64,000 nt of DNA from Niveibacterium umoris (lineage in GTDB: Bacteria; Pseudomonadota; Gammaproteobacteria; Burkholderiales; Rhodocyclaceae). The notes under the pieces are model-generated. The model was not told the DNA's origin, ran no database searches, and saw nothing but the letters and a program-made list of their open reading frames with translations. The DNA is taken from positions 558,001 through 622,000 of the forward strand of contig NZ_JACIET010000001.1 in NCBI RefSeq assembly GCF_014197015.1, read 5' to 3'. A program made the position numbers and the translations under genes. Numbering within the stretch: position 1 is the stretch's first letter; each line of letters begins with the position of its first letter. Shown piece after piece: positions 1 to 9,477 of the stretch.

Positions 1-1
1 T

Positions 2-862
2 ACGGTCAGGGACTACCTCGTCGGCTGGCTGGCCGAGTGGGTGCGAGAATACGGCGTAGATGGATTTCGCTGCGACACCGTCAAGCATGTGGAGCCCGCG
101 GCGTGGAAACGCTTGAAGGCTGAGGCGGTAGCTGCCCTGAGTGATTGGAAAGCGAAGCACCCGGACAAAAAGATTGACGATGAACCGTTCTGGATGGTTG
201 GCGAGTACTGGGGGCAAGGCATAGAGAAGAGTCCTCTGTACGGGAATGGCTTCGACGCACTGATCAATTTCGATTTCCAGGGGCGTGTCTCATCGTCTCG
301 CGACCTGGATTCGCTCTTTCACGACTATGCCGCGCGTCTTTCAGGCAAGCCGGGATACAACGTGCTTTCTTATTTGTCGTCACACGACACACGACTTTAT
401 CCGCGCAATCGCTTGATTGATGGTGGAACGGCTCTTCTACTGGCGCCGGGTGGTGTCCAGATCTTCTATGGGGATGAGACCGCTCGTCCCAATGGGCCGA
501 CCGTGCCTTCCGATGCACAGCAGGCGACGCGATCGGATATGAATTGGAATTCGATCAATCAGACAGTATTGGCGCACTGGTCCAAGTTGACCCGTTTTCG
601 CGCGCGCCATCCTGCATTGGCGCGGGGAGCGCATCACCGCCTTGCAACATCGCCTTACGTTTTCTCGCGAGTGATTGATGGCGGCGGCGACGCGATCGTG
701 GCGGCTCTTGGCGCAACAGGAGAGGTGGATATTCCGGTCGCGGGTGTGTTCAAAGAGGGCGCCCAGTTGGTGGACGCCTATTCAGGTCGCGAGTCGACAG
801 TCATAAATGGCAAAGTCCATTTGCTGGGCGAGTCGGTCGTTTTGCTGGAGGAGAGGCGATGA
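2..862 (+). CDS. malS: Alpha-amylase, MalS-like, C-terminal part (5' end outside window)
   Basis: This is the C-terminal 286 residues of a GH13 alpha-amylase; the frame is open from base 2, so the N-terminus lies before the window. Catalytic region II is visible as GFRCDTVKHV (nucleophile Asp at residue 25 of the fragment), region III as WMVGEYWGQG (acid/base Glu), and region IV as YLSSHDTRL. The spacing and the text around these motifs resemble the periplasmic MalS of enteric bacteria, which hydrolyses maltodextrins. A signal peptide cannot be judged because the start is missing. The stop overlaps the next start (ATGA), and the two following genes are an aldo-keto reductase and glucokinase, so a maltodextrin-to-glucose-6-phosphate operon is likely. 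The family is certain; the MalS subtype is inferred. Confidence 0.8.
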   Translation, partial: TVRDYLVGWLAEWVREYGVDGFRCDTVKHVEPAAWKRLKAEAVAALSDWKAKHPDKKIDDEPFWMVGEYWGQGIEKSPLYGNGFDALINFDFQGRVSSSRDLDSLFHDYAARLSGKPGYNVLSYLSSHDTRLYPRNRLIDGGTALLLAPGGVQIFYGDETARPNGPTVPSDAQQATRSDMNWNSINQTVLAHWSKLTRFRARHPALARGAHHRLATSPYVFSRVIDGGGDAIVAALGATGEVDIPVAGVFKEGAQLVDAYSGRESTVINGKVHLLGESVVLLEERR

Positions 863-1749
863 TCGCGTCGCGCTACTTTGGCAAGATGTCGCCGATAGCG
901 CTCGGGACTTGGCGCATGCACGAATGGGGCATGAGTTCGGCTGAACTCGCTTCCTTTCTGCAAGGTGCCGTCGAGGCAGGCGTTACGACGATTGACACCG
1001 CTGACGTTTATTGCAATTACGGCGGCGAACGGATGCTCGGGGATGCGTTACGGCGCTCTCCGGATCTTCGTGATCGTATCCAGTTGGTCACGAAGTGTGG
1101 GGTGCGACTGAAGTCGTCCGACGCGCCGGCGTCACGTGTGAAGCACTACGACTGTTCGCGTGCTTACGTTATTCAGCAGGTTGAGCGCTCATTGCAGTCT
1201 CTCTCGACTGATCGAATCGATCTGCTTCTCCTGCACCGTCCGGATCCTCTGTTGGATGCTGACGAACTGGCTGAAGTGTTCTGCGCACTTAAGCAGTCCG
1301 GAAAAGTCCGTAGTTTCGGCGTGTCGAATTTCCGGCCGCAACAATTGGAACTCCTTCAGTCGCGGCTACCGTTTCCTCTGGTGGTGAATCAGATCGAGCT
1401 TTCGCTCATGCGTTGCAGCCCGATGTTCGACGGAACGCTCGATCAATGCCAGAAGATGCGGATTGTGCCGATGGCGTGGTCTCCACTTGCGGGCGGTCGT
1501 TTGCTTTCCAGCGATGCGCGCAATGATGCGCTTGAAGCTGTGCTTTCGGCGATTGCAGGCGAGACAGGTCTGACGCCGGAGCAGGTAGCGCTGTGCTGGC
1601 TGATGCGTCATCCCGCCGGGATTGTTCCGGTGATTGGGTCCGGAAAACTTGAAAGAGTCAGGCTTGCGATCGACGCTGCCAGCTACGCTATGGACAGGCA
1701 GCACTGGTTCGAGCTGCTGGAAGCCGCCACAGGCTGCGAGGTTGCATGA
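859..1749 (+). CDS. Aldo/keto reductase, YdhF-like
   Basis: An NAD(P)H-dependent oxidoreductase of the aldo-keto reductase superfamily, 296 residues, a normal length for a single TIM barrel. The catalytic tetrad can be read as Asp46, Tyr51 (DTADVY), Lys79 (LVTKCG) and His126 (LLLHRPDP), and the family motif FGVSNF follows. The layout is closest to the YdhF/Tas group rather than to the aldose reductases. Its start overlaps the amylase stop and its stop overlaps the glucokinase start, so it is translationally coupled to sugar genes and may act on a sugar aldehyde or ketone. The substrate cannot be deduced from sequence. Confidence 0.88.
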   Translation: MIASRYFGKMSPIALGTWRMHEWGMSSAELASFLQGAVEAGVTTIDTADVYCNYGGERMLGDALRRSPDLRDRIQLVTKCGVRLKSSDAPASRVKHYDCSRAYVIQQVERSLQSLSTDRIDLLLLHRPDPLLDADELAEVFCALKQSGKVRSFGVSNFRPQQLELLQSRLPFPLVVNQIELSLMRCSPMFDGTLDQCQKMRIVPMAWSPLAGGRLLSSDARNDALEAVLSAIAGETGLTPEQVALCWLMRHPAGIVPVIGSGKLERVRLAIDAASYAMDRQHWFELLEAATGCEVA

Positions 1750-3680
1750 ATACCCGCGCCGCGCGTGCCGTGGCTCCGGCCTCGGTGGCCGGTTTGGTGC
1801 GTGCGTTCGCCAACGCAACCCCTTTTCCGGATGGTCCTCGCCTGCTCGCGGACGTAGGCGCAACCAACGCGCGTTTTGCGCTTGAGACCGCCCCGGGGCA
1901 TTTCGAAGCCATTGAAGTGCTCCGCTGCGACGACTATGCCGGGATCGTCGATGTCATTCGCTCCTATCTCGAACGAGTTCGACTTCCGCGCGTCAGCCAT
2001 GCTGGTATTGCCATCGCGAATCCGATCGGCGGTGACCTTGTCCGGATGACGAATCGAGACTGGACGTTCTCGATTGAAGAGGTGCGCCAGCGACTCGACC
2101 TCTCCACGCTGCTGGTGGTGAATGATTTCACCGCGCTCGCGATGGCGCTCAGGCACCTCAGTTCAGATCAGCGCATGCAGGTCGGCGGGGGCACGCCGCA
2201 GCTCAATTCTGTCATCGGCTTGCTGGGCCCCGGAACCGGGCTTGGTGTCTCTGCGCTGATCCCGACTGAGGACCGCTGGGTGACGCTGGGCAGCGAGGGG
2301 GGGCATACAAGTTTTGCGCCCAACGACGAGCGCGAACTGGATGTGCTGCGCTATTGCTGGCGGCAGTATCCGCATGTTTCCGGTGAGCGCCTGATCTCGG
2401 GGCCGGGTATCGAGCTGACGTACCGTGCGCTGTGCGAAAGGGACGGCGTACCTGCCTTGCCGCGCAAGGCGCGGGATGTTGTGGAAGCCGCGCTCGCGGG
2501 GACTGATCCGGTGTGCGTTGAAACGCTGGATTGCTTCTGCGGGATGCTTGGCACGGTGGCTTCAAATCTTGCGGTCACACTTGGCGCGCTAGGCGGCATC
2601 TACATTGGCGGCGGCATCGTTCCGCGGCTTGGCGCACGGTTTGAGCATTCACCATTCCGTGCCCGATTCGAGGCGAAAGGGCGGTTTTCGGATTACCTGG
2701 CCGATGTGCCGACCTATGTGATCACCGCCCCTTACCCGGCGTTTCATGGTGTCTCGGCGATTCTTGCCGATCATCTGCGCGGGCGCACGACGGGTGACGG
2801 CTCGCTGCTAGACAAGATTCGCAGTGCCGCCGTGTCGTTATCGAAGGCCGAGCAGCGGGTGTCGCAACTTGTGCTCGCGCGCCCCCGGACGGTGCTGAAC
2901 GACCCGATCATCGAGATCGCGCGGCAGGCGGAAGTGAGCCAGCCGACAGTCATCCGCTTCTGTCGCTCTCTCGGTTTTCAGGGGCTTTCGGACTTCAAAC
3001 TCAAGCTGGCGTCGGGTCTGACCGGTACGGTGCCGGTGCGACACAGCCAGGTGCGGCATGGAGATTCCGCCCCTGATGTGAGCGCCAAGGTAATGGAGAA
3101 CACTGCGTCCGCGATCCTCAAGCTGCGGGATGTGATCAACGTGTCGGCGATTGAGGAGGCGACGAGGATTCTTGGCCGCGCGCGCCGAATCGAGTTCTAT
3201 GCCATTGGCAACGCGGCAGTTGTTGCGCTGGACGCGCAATTCAAGTTCTTCCGCTTCCGCATTCCGTGCGTGGCCTATTCGGATACGCACATGCAGATCC
3301 AGTCCGCCGAGCTTTTGGGGCCGGGCGATGTGGTCGTCGTCGTGTCCACATCGGGGCGGCCCTCCGACCTTCTGCGCGCGGTGGATGCGGCGCTCGCGGC
3401 AGGGGCGGAGGTCGTCGCGATCACTGCCAGCAAGAGCCCCTTGTCGCGCAAGGCAACGGTGAGCATCGGCCTCGATCACGTCGAAGATGGTCAGACCTTC
3501 ATTTCCATGGTTGTACGGGTGCTGCAACTGGTCGTTGTCGATGTGCTTGCGGTAGGGGTCGCGCTGCAACGTGGCGCAGACAATCCGCTGGGGGCGCTCA
3601 GCGACATTACGCAACACGACGACGAACGCCCCTTCGAAAACGAAAACCCCCGGTCGCGCATTTCGCACGTATCGGGCTGA
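1746..3680 (+). CDS. glk: Bifunctional glucokinase / RpiR-family transcriptional regulator
   Basis: A natural fusion of 644 residues. Residues about 30-345 form a bacterial glucokinase (ATP + glucose to glucose-6-phosphate), with the phosphate-binding start [14 protein letters not shown] and the segments [11 protein letters not shown] and [10 protein letters not shown]. Residues about 354-430 are an RpiR-type helix-turn-helix ([18 protein letters not shown]), and residues about 470-600 are a SIS sugar-phosphate-binding domain ([14 protein letters not shown]). The regulator half resembles HexR, which controls Entner-Doudoroff and glucose genes. The fusion is known from Burkholderia and relatives, so enzyme and sensor of its own product sit in one chain. 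It is the last gene of the amylase-AKR-glk operon, with an ATGA overlap upstream. Confidence 0.93.
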   Translation: MNTRAARAVAPASVAGLVRAFANATPFPDGPRLLADVGATNARFALETAPGHFEAIEVLRCDDYAGIVDVIRSYLERVRLPRVSHAGIAIANPIGGDLVRMTNRDWTFSIEEVRQRLDLSTLLVVNDFTALAMALRHLSSDQRMQVGGGTPQLNSVIGLLGPGTGLGVSALIPTEDRWVTLGSEGGHTSFAPNDERELDVLRYCWRQYPHVSGERLISGPGIELTYRALCERDGVPALPRKARDVVEAALAGTDPVCVETLDCFCGMLGTVASNLAVTLGALGGIYIGGGIVPRLGARFEHSPFRARFEAKGRFSDYLADVPTYVITAPYPAFHGVSAILADHLRGRTTGDGSLLDKIRSAAVSLSKAEQRVSQLVLARPRTVLNDPIIEIARQAEVSQPTVIRFCRSLGFQGLSDFKLKLASGLTGTVPVRHSQVRHGDSAPDVSAKVMENTASAILKLRDVINVSAIEEATRILGRARRIEFYAIGNAAVVALDAQFKFFRFRIPCVAYSDTHMQIQSAELLGPGDVVVVVSTSGRPSDLLRAVDAALAAGAEVVAITASKSPLSRKATVSIGLDHVEDGQTFISMVVRVLQLVVVDVLAVGVALQRGADNPLGALSDITQHDDERPFENENPRSRISHVSG

Positions 3681-3719
3681 TCGCGCAGGCATTCTCGTCG
3701 CGCCCCTGCTCTGAGCAGT

Positions 3720-3750
3720 TTGCAGTGGCCCGCGCTGCGGGCGATATACT
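3720..3750 (+). promoter_or_regulatory. Possible sigma-70 promoter for the permease pair
   Basis: TTGCAG (3720-3725) and TATACT (3745-3750) lie just ahead of the first permease ATG at 3769. The spacer is 19 bases, longer than the ideal 17, so this is a weak candidate. It sits in the only gap between glk and the permease genes. Confidence 0.35.
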
Positions 3751-3768
3751 GCTGCAGGGAGCTGCCGC

Positions 3769-4929
3769 ATGTTCTTCATCGCCCGTCTCATCTTCCGTAA
3801 TGCTTGGCGCCATCGACTCCGTACCACGCTGACCCTGCTTGGCATGGTGGTTGCGGTGCTCGCGTTTGGCTTGCTGCGGACCTTCGTGGACGCCTGGTAC
3901 GCCGGCGTCGAATCCGCTGCAGCCAATCGGGTGATCAGCCGCAATGCGGTGTCGCTGGTGTTTCCATTGCCGCTGTCGTATCGCGATCGCATTCGTGCTG
4001 TGCCTGGTGTCAAGCAGGTCAGTTGGGCAAACTGGTTCGGCGGCATCTACAAGGAGCCGAGGAACTTCTTCGCGCAATTCGCGATCGAGCCTGCCAGTTA
4101 CCTCAAGCTCTACCCGGAACTCTTGTTGAGCGATGAAGAACGTGCCGACTTCATACGCGATCGTCGGGGCTGCATCGTCGGCGCCAAACTCGCGGAAAAA
4201 TATGGATTCAAGGTCGGTGACACGATCACCTTGCGTGGCACGATCTATCGCGGCGATTGGAGTTTTGTCGTGCGCGGCATCTACCATGCGGCGAGCAAGA
4301 AGACCGATGTCTCGACCATGTTCTTCCATTGGGACCTGCTCAACGAATCGCTGAAGAAGATTTCGCCGCGCTACGTGAACAACATTGGCGTGTTCGTTAC
4401 AGAAGTTGAAGACGCCAACAACGTTGCACAGATCTCGCTCGATATCGATGCTCAGTTCAAGAACTCGGCCGCAGAAACGCTCACAGAGACCGAACAGGCG
4501 TTCCAGCTTTCGTTCGTTGCGATGAGCGATGCGATCATCACCGCGATTCGCGCGGTGGCCTATGTGGTCATCATCATTATCATGGCGGTCATGGCCAATA
4601 CGATGGCGATGACCGCGCGTGAGCGCACCGCCGAATATGCGACGCTGAAAGCGCTCGGGTTCAAGCCAAGCTTCGTGGGATGGCTGATCTTTGGAGAGTC
4701 GCTGTTGCTGGCTTGGATCGGGGGCGCTGTGGGGATGCTGCTCACGCTTCCGGCCACGCATGCGCTAGGCGCAAGTCTGGGCGCCTTCCTGCCCGGCCTG
4801 GATGCATCCAACGCGACACTGCTCTCGCAATTCTTCGCAGCGACGCTTGTTGGTGTCGTTGCGGCGATTGCCCCGGTGCGCCGCGCGATGAGTATCCGCA
4901 TCGTGGAGGGGCTTCGCGCCTACGCCTGA
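3769..4929 (+). CDS. ABC transporter permease, FtsX/MacB type (first of pair)
   Basis: An inner-membrane protein of 386 residues with the layout of FtsX-like permeases: one N-terminal membrane segment (about residues 20-45), a large periplasmic domain, and three C-terminal segments (from about residue 260 to the end). The C-terminal half has the usual sequence MAMTARERTAEYATLKALGF. Such proteins work in pairs with an ATPase in export or mechanotransmission. The stop overlaps the start of a second permease (TGATG), so the two are coupled and probably form a heterodimer. No ATPase or membrane-fusion protein is encoded next to them. The substrate is unknown. Confidence 0.85.
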   Translation: MFFIARLIFRNAWRHRLRTTLTLLGMVVAVLAFGLLRTFVDAWYAGVESAAANRVISRNAVSLVFPLPLSYRDRIRAVPGVKQVSWANWFGGIYKEPRNFFAQFAIEPASYLKLYPELLLSDEERADFIRDRRGCIVGAKLAEKYGFKVGDTITLRGTIYRGDWSFVVRGIYHAASKKTDVSTMFFHWDLLNESLKKISPRYVNNIGVFVTEVEDANNVAQISLDIDAQFKNSAAETLTETEQAFQLSFVAMSDAIITAIRAVAYVVIIIIMAVMANTMAMTARERTAEYATLKALGFKPSFVGWLIFGESLLLAWIGGAVGMLLTLPATHALGASLGAFLPGLDASNATLLSQFFAATLVGVVAAIAPVRRAMSIRIVEGLRAYA

Positions 4930-6098
4930 TGTCCCGAGTCCCGCTTTCCTACTCCATCCGTAACCTTTGCACACGACGCCTTACCACCGTGCTGACGGCG
5001 GGCGGCATGGCGCTGGTGGTGTTCGTATTTGCTGCCGTGCGCATGCTCGACGCCGGGCTCAAGCAGACCTTGGTGGCCACCGGCACGCCTGAGAACGTGG
5101 TGGTGATCCGCAAGGGGGCCGAGACCGAAGTACAGAGCGGTGTCACACGCGACCAGGCCGGCCAGGTTGAGAGCCTGCCTCAAATCGCCCGCGGGCCCGG
5201 TGGTGCCGCAATGGTGTCGAAGGAAACGGTGGTGCTCTACGCCCTACCGAAAAAGGGCAGCGACAAGCCGACCAACGTGGTGATTCGGGGGGTTGGTGAA
5301 TTTGGCATGACATTGCGCTCGCAAGTACGTCTGAGTGCAGGGCGCATGTTTGCGCCTGGCAGTGCGGAGGTGATTGTCGGCGCCGGCGTGGCCGAGAAGT
5401 TTCGCGGTGCCGGGCTTGGTCAGTCGCTCAGATTCGGCGGTCGAGACTGGATCATCGTGGGCGTTTTTGATGCGGGCAAGACGGCGTTCGAATCAGAAAT
5501 ATGGGGTGACGCCGAGCAATTGATCCCGGCGTTCCGGCGTACTGCCTTTTCTTCGCTGTTGGTGCGCTTGAACAGTCGCGATGACTTCGCCGCCGTTCGC
5601 GACGCGATCGACAGCGATCCTCGCCTCGGTCTTGAGGCCAAGACCGAACAGCGCTTCTACGCCGACCAGTCAGAGGCGCTTTCGAAGTTCATCACTATTC
5701 TCGGCATGACGCTGTCGATCATCTTCTCGATCGGGGCCGTCATAGGCGCGATGATTACGATGTACTCAGCGGTGGCAACACGCACTGCCGAGATCGGCAC
5801 CCTTCGTGCACTTGGTTTCCGGCGTGCGAAGATCCTCACTGCGTTTCTCGCGGAGTCGCTTTTTCTGGCACTGCTCGGTGGCGTCATGGGTTTGGCTATG
5901 GCGTCCGGCATGCAGTGGGTATCGATCTCCACCACGAACTTCCAGACCTTCGCCGAATTGGCCTTCAGCTTCACGCTGACGCCGCGCATTGTCGTGGAGA
6001 CGCTCGTTTTTTCCCTGGTGATGGGCCTGGTCGGCGGCTTCCTGCCCGCAGTGCGGGCAGCGCGGCTCGACATCGTGACAGCACTGCGCGAGGGTTGA
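4929..6098 (+). CDS. ABC transporter permease, FtsX/MacB type (second of pair)
   Basis: The partner permease, 389 residues from the ATG that overlaps the previous stop. It has the same topology: an N-terminal membrane segment within residues 15-40, a periplasmic domain, then three membrane segments. It carries the family signature RTAEIGTLRALGF before the second segment. A longer reading frame begins 250 bases upstream inside the first permease gene, but that part is a shadow and the TGATG junction fixes the start. The gene converges on panC with a 19-base gap and no clear terminator. Confidence 0.87.
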   Translation: MSRVPLSYSIRNLCTRRLTTVLTAGGMALVVFVFAAVRMLDAGLKQTLVATGTPENVVVIRKGAETEVQSGVTRDQAGQVESLPQIARGPGGAAMVSKETVVLYALPKKGSDKPTNVVIRGVGEFGMTLRSQVRLSAGRMFAPGSAEVIVGAGVAEKFRGAGLGQSLRFGGRDWIIVGVFDAGKTAFESEIWGDAEQLIPAFRRTAFSSLLVRLNSRDDFAAVRDAIDSDPRLGLEAKTEQRFYADQSEALSKFITILGMTLSIIFSIGAVIGAMITMYSAVATRTAEIGTLRALGFRRAKILTAFLAESLFLALLGGVMGLAMASGMQWVSISTTNFQTFAELAFSFTLTPRIVVETLVFSLVMGLVGGFLPAVRAARLDIVTALREG

Positions 6099-6117
6099 GC
6101 CTGTCGCCGCGAGCGGG

Positions 6118-6942
6118 TCAGACTTCGAGATTGTCGATCAGACGGGTGTTGCCGAGTCGTGCGGCAGCAAGAATGACCAGCGGAATACCGGGTTCAGCGC
6201 CTTGCAGGTCGGATTGCCGGCGGATCGCGACGTAATCGGTCTTCCAGCCTGCCATGTCGAGGTGAGTCACGGCGGCGGCTTCCAGTGCCGCAAAGTCCGT
6301 CTGGCCCGCGCGCACCGCTTCGGCGATGGCGGCGAGCTGGCGGTGCAAGCGTGGCGCCTCGCTGCGCTCTTCGGGTGTGAGATAACCGTTGCGAGAAGAA
6401 AGCGCAAGCCCGTCTGGCGCGCGCACGGTGTCGCAACCCACAACGCGAATCGGCATGGCCAGTTCGCGGACCATGTTCCGGATCACCATCAGCTGCTGGT
6501 AGTCCTTCTTGCCGAAGAGTGCTACGTCCGGCTGGACGATATTGAACAGTTTGGTGACGACGGTCGCCACGCCCTGAAAGTGCCCCGGCCGGAAGGCGCC
6601 CTCCAGAATGCTGTCTTGTGCTGGCGCGGGCTGCACGAAGTACTGCTGCGGCGTCGGGTATAGCTCGCTCTCATCGGGCGCGAACAGGTGTGCAACGCCT
6701 GCTTCGCGCAGTTGGGCGCAATCCGCCTCGAAGGTTCGCGGGTACTTGTCGAAGTCCTCGTTCGGGCCGAACTGCAGGCGATTGACGAAGATGCTCGATA
6801 CCACCGTGTCGGCGTAGGCATGCGCCTGCTGCATCAGGCTCACATGGCCAGCGTGCAGGTTCCCCATGGTGGGTGCGAAGGCGATCGTGCCGGCGCTCTT
6901 GAGTGCCTTGCGCAGACTATCTACGGTGCGGTGGACGTGCAT
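6118..6942 (-). CDS. panC: Pantoate--beta-alanine ligase
   Basis: PanC joins pantoate and beta-alanine using ATP, the last step of pantothenate (coenzyme A precursor) synthesis in the cytoplasm. The protein is 274 residues, near the usual 280. The nucleotidyltransferase HIGH-like motif is seen as PTMGNLHAGH, followed by FGKKDYQQLMVI and the pantoate-loop region RAPDGLALSSRNGYL. The start is the ATG at 6942 because the alignment-typical beginning MHVHRTVDSLR starts there; the frame is open further upstream but without family sequence. panB and panD are not in the window. Confidence 0.95.
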   Translation of the reverse strand: MHVHRTVDSLRKALKSAGTIAFAPTMGNLHAGHVSLMQQAHAYADTVVSSIFVNRLQFGPNEDFDKYPRTFEADCAQLREAGVAHLFAPDESELYPTPQQYFVQPAPAQDSILEGAFRPGHFQGVATVVTKLFNIVQPDVALFGKKDYQQLMVIRNMVRELAMPIRVVGCDTVRAPDGLALSSRNGYLTPEERSEAPRLHRQLAAIAEAVRAGQTDFAALEAAAVTHLDMAGWKTDYVAIRRQSDLQGAEPGIPLVILAAARLGNTRLIDNLEV

Positions 6943-6998
6943 GAATGTGGTTCCGGAAACGAGGGCGGGAGGATGCCTCAGACTGCCCTGACAGGCAA

Positions 6999-7628
6999 TC
7001 AGCGGATTCCGCCGGCGGTCAGCAGCCCCAGGCCGACGAATAGCCCGCCAGTGGTGCGGTCGAGCCAGACCGTCACACGTTCGCGCCGGCGCAGCCAAGT
7101 GCCGATCGGGCCGGCGGCCATTGCGAAGGTGCCAAACACCAGGGCCGCCATCACGGCAAAGAGCGCACCGAACGCAGCGAGTTGGGCGGGTGTGCTCCAA
7201 CCACTGTGACGCACGAATTGCGGCAGGAAAGAAAGGAAGAACAGGCCAACCTTGGGATTGATGGCATTTGCGATCAGGCCGCGCATGAAATACGGGCGGA
7301 ATCCGCTACCCGCTTGCGGCGCTCGGTTGCGGGCGAGACTGGTGCCGCGCGATCGCAACGCCTGGATGCCGATCCAGATCAGGTACGCCGCGCCAGCCAT
7401 CTGCAGCACCTTGAAGGCGAGCGGCGACGCTGCGATCAGGGCGGAGACGCCAAGAACCGCGAGCAGGGTATGGTTGATGCAACCGGCGGCGCAGCCAAGG
7501 GCGAAACCGAGGGCTTCCGCACGGCCGCGCGAAATTCCCAAGGCGAGCACGCCCAGATTGTCCGGCCCGGGTGCGAGTGCCAGCAAGAATGCGGCACCGA
7601 GGAAAAGCGCGATCTGATCGAATGTCAT
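6999..7628 (-). CDS. LysE/RhtB-family amino acid exporter
   Basis: A 209-residue inner-membrane protein with about six hydrophobic segments. The N-terminal family motif APGPDNLGVLALGISRGR is followed by a Gly-rich second segment. Members of the LysE/RhtB family export amino acids such as threonine, homoserine or lysine. The start overlaps the stop of the upstream M20 amidohydrolase by four bases, so hydrolysis of an acylated amino acid and export of the product may be linked. The exact substrate cannot be read from the sequence. Confidence 0.9.
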   Translation of the reverse strand: MTFDQIALFLGAAFLLALAPGPDNLGVLALGISRGRAEALGFALGCAAGCINHTLLAVLGVSALIAASPLAFKVLQMAGAAYLIWIGIQALRSRGTSLARNRAPQAGSGFRPYFMRGLIANAINPKVGLFFLSFLPQFVRHSGWSTPAQLAAFGALFAVMAALVFGTFAMAAGPIGTWLRRRERVTVWLDRTTGGLFVGLGLLTAGGIR

Positions 7629-8794
7629 TTACAGGGAAGGGCGGTTTCGACGAGATTGACCCAGTAGCTGGCGCCAATCGAGAGGGCTTCGTCGTTGAAG
7701 TCGTAATGCGGGTTGTGCAAGGTGCAACCGCCCTTACCGGGGCCGTTGCCGATCCAAACATAACAGCCGGGGCGCTCCTGCGCGAAGTAAGCGAAATCCT
7801 CTGCGCCCATGCTCGGGCGCAGGTTCGACAGTACGGCTGCACCGCCTGCGGTAAGCGCGGCGGCCTTCTCGCAGATGTCTGTTGCGGTCACGTCGTTGAT
7901 CGTTGGGGGGTAGCCACGTCGGTAACGGTATTCAACCTCGACACCGTGCGCGGTGGCGATGCCGGTGGCGACGCGTCCCATCGCCGCCTCGATCCGGTCA
8001 CGTTCTTCGTGAGAGAGGGCGCGCACCGTGCCCATCAGCGCGGCGCGGTCCGGGATCGCGTTGTACGCCTCACCAGCGTGGAACTGGGTAACGGAAACCA
8101 CGGCCGGTTCCAGCGGATCGCGCGTACGGGTGATCAGGTGCTGCAGGGACTGGACAAGCGCGGCCCCGGCGACGATGGGATCCAGCCCTTGGTGCGGCAT
8201 CGCTGCATGCGCGCCGCGTCCGCGAATGTCGATTTCCCACTGGTCTGAACTCGCCATGACCGGGCCTGGGAAGACGCCGAAAGTGCCCACCGGCAGGCCA
8301 GGCCAGTTGTGCATGCCGAACACCATGTCGAATGGAAACTTATCGAGCAGGCCATCGGCGAGCATTGCCGGCGCACCGCCTTCGCCTTCTTCGGCGGGCT
8401 GGAAAATCAGCACCACGGTCCCATCGAACTTCCGGTTCCTGGCGAGGTACTCCGCGGCGCCAAGCAGCATGGTCGTATGTCCGTCGTGCCCACAGGCGTG
8501 CATGCGGCCTGCGTGTCGCGAACGATGATCGAAAGTGTTCCTCTCGGTGATCGGCAGGGCGTCCATGTCGGCGCGCAGGCCAATCGCGCGCTGGCTTGTG
8601 CCCGCGCGGATCACACCGACCACGCCGGTCTTGCCGATGCCGCGGTGCGTTTCGATGCCGAGAGCTTCCAGGTGCCGTGCAACGAGTTCGCTGGTGCGGT
8701 GCTCGTCGAAGGCCAGTTCAGGGTGCGCATGGATGTCGCGCCTGATGCGCGCGAGCTCCGCATGCCGTGCGCGGATGTCGTCGATGATTCGCAT
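7625..8794 (-). CDS. M20 family amidohydrolase (hippurate hydrolase-like)
   Basis: A cytoplasmic metallo-amidohydrolase of 389 residues from the M20D group, which includes hippurate hydrolase, IAA-amino acid hydrolases and N-acyl-amino acid deacylases. Metal-binding sequence is visible in MHACGHDGHTTMLLGAA, QPAEEGEGGA and the C-terminal SMGAEDFAYFAQ. The dimerisation domain is present in the middle (about residues 185-300). The gene is first in a two-gene unit with the LysE-type exporter. The natural substrate is unknown. Confidence 0.92.
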   Translation of the reverse strand: MRIIDDIRARHAELARIRRDIHAHPELAFDEHRTSELVARHLEALGIETHRGIGKTGVVGVIRAGTSQRAIGLRADMDALPITERNTFDHRSRHAGRMHACGHDGHTTMLLGAAEYLARNRKFDGTVVLIFQPAEEGEGGAPAMLADGLLDKFPFDMVFGMHNWPGLPVGTFGVFPGPVMASSDQWEIDIRGRGAHAAMPHQGLDPIVAGAALVQSLQHLITRTRDPLEPAVVSVTQFHAGEAYNAIPDRAALMGTVRALSHEERDRIEAAMGRVATGIATAHGVEVEYRYRRGYPPTINDVTATDICEKAAALTAGGAAVLSNLRPSMGAEDFAYFAQERPGCYVWIGNGPGKGGCTLHNPHYDFNDEALSIGASYWVNLVETALPCK

Positions 8795-8901
8795 CTCTCC
8801 GCCTCAATCAATCGCTCTGCTGGGCATGCAAGTCTAGCAGGGCTCCCGCTTTGACACCCGACAGCTTGCCTGCAGAAGCGCCTGGCTGAGGGTCCGGAAT
8901 G

Positions 8902-9477
8902 TCATCGGCTGACGGGTGGGTCGGCCGGAGGCAGAGAGCGGAAGCGTTGCCAGCGCCCGCGCCAGTAGACGACGGCCAAGCCAGCCAGCGCAGCCGCAGC
9001 GAACAGCCAATAGGCAATGTTCTCCGTGAATGCCAGCGGATCGCTCGCCATCGAGAAGGTATGTTCCATCGGTAGGCGAATCGTGATCGCGCCCGTCACC
9101 AATGCGCGGAACGCTTTCGATGCGGGCCATGCGGCCGGCAGCAGGCTCAAGAGCACGGCGCCGGCCACGCACAGGCGATCGACGACGCCGACTGCTTGCG
9201 GAGACCGCTTGACCACCGCGCTTTCGACCCGCATGAAAAGGGCGACGGCGAGGCAGACCAGTGCGCCAAGTGGCAGCACAATCAAGGCCAAGCCGAAGGC
9301 CGTGGCACTGATCAGGAACTCGGCGCCGGAAAGCGACGACACGCTGCCCCAGATTCCGGCAAGCCGCAGCCCCAATGCCGCCGAGGGTATGGCGAACAGC
9401 AGTGCTGCAATGAAGAATTTGCGGCTGCGAACGAGCAAACGGTTGCCCGGCAGCATCTGCGATGTATCTGTTGTCAC
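8902..9477 (-). CDS. Hypothetical membrane protein downstream of lexA
   Basis: I do not recognise this 191-residue protein. It has four hydrophobic stretches (about residues 22-42, 55-82, 105-125 and 155-173), so it is probably an integral inner-membrane protein with a short basic N-terminus. The start is a GTG placed directly after the lexA stop (TGA then GTG), which suggests translational coupling and possible SOS co-regulation. The ATG seven codons further in is the alternative start. No motif hints at function. Confidence 0.7.
   Translation of the reverse strand: MTTDTSQMLPGNRLLVRSRKFFIAALLFAIPSAALGLRLAGIWGSVSSLSGAEFLISATAFGLALIVLPLGALVCLAVALFMRVESAVVKRSPQAVGVVDRLCVAGAVLLSLLPAAWPASKAFRALVTGAITIRLPMEHTFSMASDPLAFTENIAYWLFAAAALAGLAVVYWRGRWQRFRSLPPADPPVSR

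Noticed and set aside
2838-4046. A 402-codon open frame on the minus strand
   Set aside because: It is antisense to glk-rpiR and the first permease and shows no recognisable domain.
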